From Sophora flavescens (lineage: Eukaryota; Streptophyta; Magnoliopsida; Fabales; Fabaceae): a stretch of DNA of 64,000 bases. How positions within the stretch are numbered: position 1 is the first letter of the stretch; every line of letters begins with the position of its first letter. Under the pieces are notes generated by a model. The model did not search any database. It saw nothing but the letters and a program-made list of their open reading frames with translations, and was not told the origin of the DNA. Made by a program: the position numbers and the translations under genes. The stretch covers positions 72,648,200 through 72,712,199 of the forward strand of contig CM061065.1 in assembly GCA_030762895.1 (NCBI GenBank), written 5' to 3'. Positions 56,441 to 64,000 of the stretch are shown here, one piece after another.

Positions 56441-58044
56441 TGATAAGCCTCTGGCTTATCTAGTTTTATAACTAGTAAGACGGTGGTTTACGTGCTAATT
56501 AGTCGAGTTCAATCTCGTTTTCGCCCAAATTTGCCTTATTTTGTTCCTAAGTTGGACTTTGACTCGTTTTGCGTCTTTTGTGTAGTTTTTAGCTTCTTTT
56601 GGATAGAATTACACTTGTGGTTGCTTGTGTTGTTTTCAGGTCAATAAGTGAAGCTCTGAGAATTAAGGAAAGTCAAGAAATAGTGGAGATTGCCATTCTG
56701 GAGATTCTCGCCCCGCGAGAGGAAGCTCGCCCCGCGAGAGTTTGAAGACCCGGGAAGACAGAGACCATCACGGCCTAGCCGTGATGGATATCACGGCCGT
56801 GACCTAAAATCCACACAAGTCAGAGACCATCACGGCCTAGCCGTGATTTATATCACGGGCCGTGAAAAGAAGGTTCGCGTCGCAAGACGTCCTTCGCGTC
56901 GTGAGTGTTTGAACTCCAGAAAAGCGCCAGAGACAGAGACCATCACGGCCTAGCCGTGATGTATATCACGGGCGTGACCTAAAAGCCACACAAGTCAGAG
57001 ACCATCACGGCCTAGCCGTGATTCACATCACGGTCCGTGAAAAGAAGGCTCGCGTCGCGAGACATCCTTCGCGTCGCGAGGGTTTAAATTCCAGGAGTGC
57101 GCCAGAAACAGAAGCCGTCACGGCCTGGCCGTGATGACCATCACGGCCTGGCCGTGATGACCATCACGGCCGTGACGCGTGGCCTCCCTATAAATAAGGC
57201 ACTGCAGAACAGAATTGGAGAACTTTTTCGATCAGAATTTTGAGAGATCTTTGTAACCCTTATTCTGGAGATGCGTCTCCCCTTCTCTTCTCTTTTCTTA
57301 TTCTTAGGCTTAGGATGAATTCCGATTGTACGTGCGTCGTTGTTACGGACATGAGGAGCTAATCCCCTTGTCTAAGGGATCGATGAAGCCACCCATGGCG
57401 GCATAGTGCTCATGTGATTGTATATCTCCTTCTTCTTTAATTCAATTATTGTTTTCCAATTCTGCTTTCATTGTGTTGATCATATGTTTTGCGTGATTCA
57501 CTAGTTAAACGTGTTTGAGGCCGAGAGGCGATTCGCGTTTTAGAACTTGAATTGGGATAATCGGTCGAGTATTGCACGAGAGTGAATAGGAGATCGATGC
57601 AACTCTTAGGGAACAAGAATTAATAGAATTCGATATTAGGGTTAAGAGACCTAGTAAGTAATTAACTCAAATCATCGAATATGTCCTATTGAGCACGACA
57701 GTGGATATAGGAGAATTTAGGGGTCCCGTTGACATTAAAATTGAACCTAGGGAGGAGATCATTATCACTTGGGTACTTTGCATGATTGGGTAGGTGGATT
57801 CGAAACCTTAGATGCTTTTAATTCCAGATTTCATCACCATATCTTATTTGATTTGATTTGATTTGTTAATTTGAATTGTGATCCTAGTTTCTCTCCAACC
57901 ACTTTCTCTACTTAACCAACTTATCGGATTTTTTTTTCGCGAAATTAGTCGAATTGGTAGCCCAATCCTTGTGTTCGACCTCGATAGACTCTTACCGTGT
58001 TTTATTACTTGCGACGACCCGGTACACTTGCCGGCGTAACAACA
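56441..58044 (+). repeat. 3' LTR of T2 with palindrome array
   Basis: It is nearly identical to the 5' copy over the first 1.1 kb. Differences include an extra CGCCCCGCGAG unit at 56,727 and an extra ATCACGGCCTGGCCGTGAT unit at about 57,140, so the words are still changing in number. TATA is at 57,188-57,196. Confidence 0.9.
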
Positions 58045-58049
58045 GAACT

Positions 58050-58419
58050 CATCCTCAATTTCGTCCCCAAAGCACTATGCAACTGTCTCCAAAATCTAAA
58101 TGTGAATCTAGGATCTCGGTCCGAGACAGTGCTCGATGGTACACCATGCAACCTAACAACTTCTTTAATGTAGATCTGAGTCAATCTCTCCAAACTGTAA
58201 CTCTCACCAATAGGTAAGAAGTGAGCACACTTCGTCAACCTATCGATAATAACCCAAATCGTATCATGCCTCTTAGAAGTTCGTGGTAATCCAACCAAAA
58301 AATCCATAGCTATGCTATCCCACTTCCATTCTGGGATATCTAAGGACTTTAGAAAACCAACAGGCTTTTGATGTTCTATCTTAGCCTTCTGGCAAACTAG
58401 ACAAGATAAAACATATTCT
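58050..58419 (-). pseudogene. B integrase catalytic core
   Basis: The minus strand encodes CLVCQKAKIEHQKPVG (end of the zinc domain), then WDSIAMDFLVGLP with the first catalytic Asp and VSDRDPRFTFRFW with the second. The frame is open for about 120 codons. It is cut upstream by C at 58,420 and downstream by T2 at 58,044. Confidence 0.85.
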
Positions 58420-59756
58420 TGTTGGGAATTTGCGTATAAAAAAATAATAATAACGCAGCGGAAAAATTCCCATCGAAGGATCCTTGCGAATGGTCACGAT
58501 TCATGGTTAGAAGATTTACCTCTTGAAGTGATGACAGTTGATTAAAATCGTCTATCACGAACACCGCACGAATGATGTCTCTAAGGTATCCACACGAGCA
58601 GATTCCGTGAACGTCCAATGTCACGAACCCGAAGCGTCTCTGTCTCACAGTGCTAGCTTCGAAAACCGAGACCTGCTCCTCAGTCTCACTCTCTATGTGC
58701 GGCTAGGGTAAAACAAAACCATGTGTGCACAATAGCTTAAGTGGTCTACTTATAGAAGCACCTCCTTAAGTGAGTTAGTGAGCAGCGTTTGACCTAAGCC
58801 CCATGTACTATGCGCTAGGCCCAATAGAAAAGTACAACTCTCCTTTTAATGATTCTTTTAATCCGCTCTTATGTGTGTGACCCTATAGGTTCCCAAAACG
58901 TTAGTAGTAATATTAAATCCCATTTAATATTACAAACAATGAGCGGTATCTAGCAATACATCACTGCTACCTAAGTAGTGAGAAAGTCAGTGATTTGACG
59001 AAACCTTTCTGTGACAAATATTCATGTGCATTATTATCCCTTTGTCCATATATCTATATTGAACACAAGACATGGAATGTATCACCCTTGTATGGTTCAA
59101 TATCATGTTCCCTGATACCCGAGTAGACTTAACAACAAATGAGGTCAATATCTCATATTGACTCATTTCAGCACGGCCATGCATTTTACAGTCTCACTCT
59201 ATCAGGGGGCCCACAGATATTACTCCTGTTATGTAGGAGGGACAAATTCCATCTAGTTCACTCACATCCCTCTGCATGGCTCGTGGTATGCCCAATGTCC
59301 GTCTTTATAATCATCCTATTACAGATGACGTTTGACGATATTAAAGCACACGACTCCTCATGTAGGGATCGTAGCGATTTCAGGTCGAAGGATTGCATAC
59401 ACCATTGTCGCTATGAGAACTACTTATGACACTCACACAACGCTCCATGTAGTGTTCTCATGGTGGGTCAATCCAGTACATCACTACTCTAATGTGTACC
59501 GATGTGGCGACTCGATATCTCATATCCATGACCCGTGAGATATGGTCATCAGTCTGCACACATAATAGACTCAATGTATTATTATTGTCCTTATTAATAA
59601 AATACTTGACTACGGATATTTAAGAATAGGATTTCATTGTTCAATAGTGTCTCACAATCAAGTCATATACTTGATATTCTATTAAACTGAAATTTCTATT
59701 CTAAGGACTTTATTATGTTTAAACAAGTAACACAATAAACTGCTGGAATGCCTCAT

Positions 59757-59835
<79 letters not shown>

Positions 59836-59891
59836 GCAAGATACAAATGTAAGTCTGAGAAATACACTGGCCTCTAGGGCTTACACCAACA
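58420..59891 (-). mobile_element. C: Ty1/copia solo LTR
   Basis: It is flanked by a perfect ATTCT duplication (58,415-58,419 and 59,892-59,896). On the minus strand it begins TGTTGGTGTAAGCCCTAGAG and ends AATTCCCAACA, a 6-bp terminal inversion TGTTGG/CCAACA. There is no interior or coding sequence over 1,472 bp. A (TA)n tract lies at 59,760-59,832. The start is typical of plant copia LTRs, but I cannot name the family with certainty. Confidence 0.85.
59760..59832. repeat. (TA)n microsatellite
   Basis: More than 70 bases of TA dinucleotides lie inside solo LTR C. The Ile/Tyr-rich frame across it is an artefact. Confidence 0.95.
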
Positions 59892-59896
59892 ATTCT

Positions 59897-60703
59897 TCCA
59901 CTTCCTTCTTCATCCTCGGCCACCAAAACATCTTCTTTAGGTCTTGATACATCTTCGTGGCTCCGGGTTGAAAACTCAACTTACTCTTATCCGCCTCTTC
60001 CAAAATCATCTTCCTAAGCTCTAAATCCTCTGTCACACATATCTTGTCTCTAAACCTCATCACACCATCCGGCCCTATACTAAACTCTGAAATCTTACCC
60101 TCATCTTTGCCTCTACTCACCTCTTGTAGATATTCATCCTAAACCTGTTTATCCTTAAGATCTCTCAGAAACTCATTACTAACAGTGATCATACCTAAGC
60201 ATATTCTATCCTCAACCAACTCCATACCAAGTTCAAATATCTTAGCTTCCCAATCAATTCCATCTCTTTTACTATCATCGCGGATACATATAAAGACTTC
60301 CTACTCAGTGCATTCGCTACAACATTTGCCTTCCTAGGATGGTATTGTTAATCAAATTCATAATCCTTGATAAACTCCATCCATCTACGTTGTCTCATAT
60401 TCAACTCATTCTGATCAAACGCGTATTTCAAGCTCTTGTGATCACTGTACACATTGAATTTAGCTCCATACAGATAGTGTCGCCATATCTTCAGTACGAC
60501 ACTATAGCTGCCAACTCCAGATCATGGGTCGGATAATTCCTCTCATGAATTCTCAACTGTCAGGAAGCATAAGCTACAACTCTTCCCTCTTGCATCAACA
60601 CACAGTCCAACTCTTGATATGACGCATCACAATACACATCAAACTGTACTAAAGGTTCTAGTAAAGTTAGCACTGGTGATCTGGTCAACTTTTCCTTCAA
60701 ATT
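59897..60703 (-). pseudogene. B RNase H and integrase zinc domain
   Basis: RNase H begins near 60,690 with VQFDVYCDAS and RVVAYAS, then the frame is broken by at least six stops between 60,540 and 60,130. The integrase N-terminal segment (59,881-60,120) has LRKMILEEADKSKLSFQPG and YQDLKKMFWWPRMKKEVEE. The first His of the HHCC zinc site is Asp and the second is Gln, so the zinc domain was damaged even before C cut it off from the CLVC half. Confidence 0.75.
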
Positions 60704-61440
60704 CTAAAAACTCTCCTCACATTTCTCCATCCAAACAAATGTTGTACCTTTTCTCGTTAACTGTGTCATAGGCAATACAATCTTCGAGAAACCCTCGATG
60801 AACCTCCGATAATATCTAGTCAATCCCAAGAAACTCCTCACCTCACTCACTGACTTAGTTCGCTCCCACTTAAGCACTGCTTCCACTTTGGCAGGATCTA
60901 CTGCTATTCCTTTCTTGTTAATCACATGACCTAAGAACTGAACCTCCTCCAACCAAAACTCGCACTTAGAAAGCTTGGCATACAACTGTCTATCCTTCAA
61001 CACCTGCAACACTATTCTCAGATGTTCCTCATGCTTTTCCAGTGTACGGGAATAGATAAGGATGTCATCTATAAACACCACCACAAACTTATTTAGGAAT
61101 GGTCTAAAGATGTTGTTCATATAATCCATAAATACTGCTAGAGCATTAGCCACGCCAAAAGGCATAACTAAATACTCGTAGTGTCTGTACCTCATCCTGA
61201 AAGCTGTCTTGGGTATATCCTCCTTCTTCACACTAATCTAATGATACCCGGACCTCAGATCAATCTTGGAAAATACCGAAGCTCCCTTTAATTGATCCAG
61301 AAGATCATTTATCCCAGGCAACGAATACTTATTATTGATCGTCACTTTATTCAGCTACCTGTAAGCTGTTCACAACTTAGAACTTCCATCCTTCTTCTTA
61401 ACAAACAACACCAGAGCTTCCCTCTCTGGTGACAAACTCG
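60704..61440 (-). pseudogene. B reverse transcriptase
   Basis: The minus-strand frame from 61,231 holds FRMRYRHYEYLVMPFG, the palm motif FIDD (61,064-61,075) in FVVVFIDDILIYS, CEFWLEEVQFLGHVI and SFLGLTRYYRRFIEGF, the standard Ty3/gypsy RT. Upstream, near 61,250-61,420, LVLFVKKKDGSS and KIDLRSGYH are readable apart from three stops. Position after protease and before RNase H agrees with gypsy order. Confidence 0.9.
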
Positions 61441-61519
61441 GAACATCGGGAGGGAAAACCTCAGGAAATTCTCTCACGATAGGCATAGAATCTATACTCG
61501 GAGTCTGCTTAGCTTCCAC

Positions 61520-62002
61520 TTAGCAAAGCATCACGGATAGCCGAGAATCATCACTCCTCATAGGTACTCCTTCATTGGCAGATATAATGCTAGAAGGCTC
61601 AAGAAATGACAAGGTCTTGCTAGAAGAATCTAACACTACATGGTTAGCCGAAAGCCAATCCATGCCAAGGATAACGTCTATCTGCTGCATATGCAAATAG
61701 ACAAGGTCTACAAGGAATGTTCTATTCTCAACAACTATAGGACACTGTATATAAACATACATGGAAGTCAAGGAATCATTGGTCGGGATAGATACTGTAA
61801 GTGTATAAGGTAACTGAGAAACATGCAAATGTAAATGATCCACACACTCATGCAAAATAAATGAATGTGTAGCACCTAAGTCAAACAACACAAACAAGAG
61901 TCTACCAGATATCAAACCCATACCTTGGATAAGATCTGCAGATTGAGAGGATTCGACTCTCCTCACAATAAACACTCTCCATGTGGCCTGAGGTCTGGAC
62001 AT
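61520..62002 (-). pseudogene. B aspartic protease
   Basis: A 160-codon frame contains FDLGATHSFI, the retropepsin site where the usual DSGA is DLGA, and later IDVILGMDWLSANHVVLD, a conserved gypsy protease/linker motif. The Ser to Leu change next to the catalytic Asp would probably impair activity. The frame ends at a TAG at 61,520. Confidence 0.85.
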
Positions 62003-62049
62003 CTGCTATCTTACTGATGGAACTACTCTCCCAGCTCCACCTCTCTAAA

Positions 62050-62936
62050 CACTAGCTCCTCTACCAGCTGCTGCATAGCCCACTGGCTGCAATCTCGAGC
62101 CATATGATCTGGTTTCACACAGTGGAAAAAAATAGGTCTCTCCAAGCAATCTCTAAGATAATGCGGACCTCCGCATCTGAAACAAACTGGGCCTCTTTGC
62201 TGCTGACCCGCTCCACCAACTACTGCTACGAAACTGGTAATGGTGCATATGTCTGAACACTCTGCACTGGTGTGGTATAGGGTCCCCGTCTCAACTGGGA
62301 CCCACTGCCTGCTCTCCTCTAAAAACCTGATCTGATAGGGCCTCCACTCCTCTGATGTCTATACTCTGCAGCTTGCCTCTGATCTATGCCCTCTATGGCA
62401 CTGCATCTCTCAACCAGCTCTGGGAAACTCAGAATATCAAGCAGAACTATAGCTCTCTGTAGCTCATGCCTCAATCCCTCCTCGAACCTCCTACGCTGCC
62501 AATCCTCATCCGGAAACCTCTGGTAAAACTTTGAGAACTGAATCAGAGCCTCAAACCGTGCTGCATAATCCCTGACAGACATGTTACCCTGTCGAAGACT
62601 CCTAAACTCTCTCCTTCTAGTGTCTAACCAAACGCAGGAAGTATTTCTCATGGAAGCACGCTCGTAACAATTTCCAACTAACCAATATGTCCTCTGCCTC
62701 CATTAATCTCCCCTTGCCTCTCCACCAGGCCTCTGCTCCACCAGTCAACATGAAAGCTGCATAAGTCACTCTCCTATCCTCTCTATAATGCATAGTGTCA
62801 AAAATCTTCTCTAACTCATGTATCCACCATTCTGCCCTCTTTGGGTCATAGTCACCTTTGAATTGTGGTGGCTTCCCTTTCAGGAAGGTAGCCATCCTTG
62901 CATCCTCTGCCTCTGCATCTCTCCGCTGGTTTTGCT
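62050..62936 (-). pseudogene. B gag with zinc knuckles, N-terminus cut off
   Basis: The frame is already open at 62,936 (QNQRRDAEAEDARMATF), where LTR X2 interrupts it, so the true start is lost. The retrotransposon gag domain follows (YDPKRAEWWIHELEKIF, ALIQFSKFYQRFPD), with a frameshift around 62,640. Two CCHC-like knuckles are near 62,105-62,195: CFRCGGPHYLRDC, one residue short before the His, and CVKPDHMARDC, whose first half is altered. Several stops follow 62,319. Confidence 0.8.
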
Positions 62937-64000
62937 TGTAACAGCCTGATTTTTAATTACGCTGTTTCACTGACAGTAAGATTTTACCGGCAGAAAACCC
63001 TAATTTGATGTGAAACTGAAATTTGTAGATTTTTTATATTTTGTCCGTGAGGAATTCTATTTTCCAAATTTCTGATCAGAAATAAAATATTATGTTTATT
63101 CGGACGAATTTTGGTGAAAGTTCGAACGAAAAAGGTAGGTGTTTTCACTGACAGTAAAATTATAATGATCAAAAAACCTAATTTTGACTTGTGAACGAAT
63201 TGGGTTATGATTAAATCATATTTCCAACGAGTCTGGTAAGTTTGAAAATTTTCAACAGAAAACGAAATATTATGCTTTTATTCGGGCGTAAAATCCTAAT
63301 CGAGAAATTGACGGAGTCGAGAAGGGAGGTGCAGAGACAAAACCGGACATCGGAGGAACTGAGTCATGGGGTGAGTCACCACCATGACTCACAAAGCATT
63401 TATGCAGCATTAAATGTAGATTTAGGTGAAATGACCAAAATACCCCTAAGCTTAACTTAACCGACGTTGAGTTTAATTTTAACCATGGTTAGTTTATGTG
63501 GACAAGGAGCAGCCACACCTTTCAAATAATGTGAGCCACATGTTTATTAACCATAGTTAGAAAAGTAACCTTATTTAAGTTAATTATTAACTATGGTTAA
63601 TCATACAATAATTTAATAATCATAAAACCTATTATTCTAATTCTAATGAACCAAACAAAGCCTAAATCTAAGCCTATATAGCTACCCAAACCGTGGCCTA
63701 CCCCCCCCCCCCCCCCCTCCCTTCACTCATCTTCTTCATTTTCTTCACTTTTCTTCACAAATTACACATAAACTCCATTTTCAATCTTCAAAAGCTCCAA
63801 ATGCTTTCATAGTGAAACTTTCCAAGATCATCATCTATTCTTCCTCCATCTTCTTGACTTAGGTAACATGATAATCTCCTTCCATTTTTAAGCTTTTGTC
63901 CTTCATATTTCAGGAGTTTCCATTTCTAGATCTAAAACTTTAAATAATTCTGGAAAATTGTAGAAAAATCATAAAAAAAGTGAAACCAATTTCTATGATC
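62937..64000 (+). repeat. X2: Tekay-like gypsy LTR, runs off the window
   Basis: It starts TGTAACAGCCTGATTTTTAA and is colinear with X (9,198 onward) and with the reverse complement of F's LTR end. It contains TGAGTCA boxes (63,371-63,392), AACCATGGTTA (63,481), TATATA at 63,675-63,680, an 18-base C run near 63,702, and a CTTCATTTTCTTC leader. No PBS or coding sequence precedes it, and B's gag frame is open up to it. It is therefore an insertion in B, not B's own LTR. Confidence 0.75.
63702..63719 (+). repeat. poly-C run
   Basis: About 17-18 consecutive C follow GTGGCCTA. X has only CCACCC at this point. It is either a real homopolymer expansion or an assembly or base-calling artefact. Confidence 0.8.

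Larger units (their letters stand above)
53838..58044 (+). mobile_element. T2: T-family (Athila-like) non-coding LTR element
   Basis: It is flanked by a perfect GAACT duplication (53,833-53,837 and 58,045-58,049). The 5' LTR starts at 53,838 and stops early near 54,913; the 3' LTR is complete at 56,441-58,044. Both start TGATAAGCC..GGCTTATC, and the element ends CGTAACAACA. The 1.5-kb interior (54,914-56,440) has no believable gene, and the PBS is missing because the deletion after 54,913 took the end of the 5' LTR with it. It is inserted in B's integrase. Confidence 0.85.
19610..62936 (-). mobile_element. element B: Tekay-like Ty3/gypsy chromovirus, split by nested insertions
   Basis: Minus-strand order gag, protease, RT, RNase H, integrase and a chromodomain-like tail is Ty3/gypsy. 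The 3' LTR is at 19,610-21,864. The gag start is cut off by LTR X2 at 62,937, so the 5' LTR lies outside the window. Nested inside are D (TSD TCCTA), T2 (TSD GAACT) and C (TSD ATTCT). The parts left over are 21,865-22,487, 53,641-53,837, 58,045-58,419 and 59,892-62,936. All genes carry stops or frameshifts. Confidence 0.8.

Noticed and set aside
59682..59867. Ile/Tyr repeat frame
   Set aside because: It is a translation of a (TA)n microsatellite in solo LTR C.
62937..64000. X2 as the 5' LTR of element B
   Set aside because: B's gag frame is open up to the boundary, there is no PBS beside it, and its orientation is opposite to B.

Overview
The window looks like intergenic DNA from a higher-plant nuclear genome, most likely a dicot. 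The AT-rich background, plant-type LTR retrotransposons, CACTA and MITE DNA transposons, tRNA-iMet and tRNA-Asp primer-binding sites, and a plant B3-domain gene all point that way. A legume is plausible because of the SIRE-type copia and Tekay/Athila-type elements, but this is inference. I saw no rRNA, tRNA, CRISPR array, bacterial operon or ordinary intact host gene. Nearly everything is transposable-element DNA in a deep nest, much of it datable by insertion order and target-site duplications (TSDs).

Left block (1-18,985). Gypsy-type LTR fragments (1-666, 1,621-2,878) and several small DNA transposons (1,352-1,620; 3,632-4,578; 4,710-4,877; 18,529-18,680) lead to a CACTA-like element (4,927-18,506) carrying a roughly 150-bp tandem repeat. 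A Sirevirus-like Ty1/copia element on the minus strand, 'A' (5,760-17,942, TSD ATCTC), has split that repeat. A has gag, pol and a third ORF (ORF3) with the 'putative plant transposon protein' type of domain. Its ORF3 is split by a 2.3-kb gypsy-type solo LTR, 'X' (about 9,198-11,496).

Main block (18,986-64,000). A Tekay-like Ty3/gypsy element on the minus strand, 'B' (about 19,610-62,936), is the host. Its integrase is cut by a plus-strand Sirevirus-like element, 'D' (22,488-53,640, TSD TCCTA). B also carries an Athila-like non-coding element 'T2' (53,838-58,044, TSD GAACT), a copia solo LTR 'C' (58,420-59,891, TSD ATTCT), and a gypsy LTR 'X2' running off the window at 62,937. D in turn holds 'F' (23,706-31,152, two giant LTRs around a 0.8-kb interior), 'G' (31,779-35,336, CACTA transposon with an intact B3-domain gene, TSD TAA), 'E' (36,808-42,264, Athila-like gag-only element, TSD GTGGA), solo LTR 'T0' (45,221-46,274, TSD ATATG) and 'T1' (47,860 to about 53,213). 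T1 contains an inverted copy of a piece of D's own pol.

The retroelement genes are broken by stops, frameshifts and insertions, so they are annotated as pseudogenes. The only complete, apparently spliceable gene is the B3-domain gene in G. The most unusual signals are regulatory. Unrelated LTR families carry arrays of short GC-rich palindromic words, in three families just upstream of the TATA box. The T-family LTR terminus has an inverted repeat with compensatory changes. The spacer before ORF3 in both Sireviruses repeats the word grammar of their U3 promoters. The X LTR has expanded one palindrome into about ten copies.
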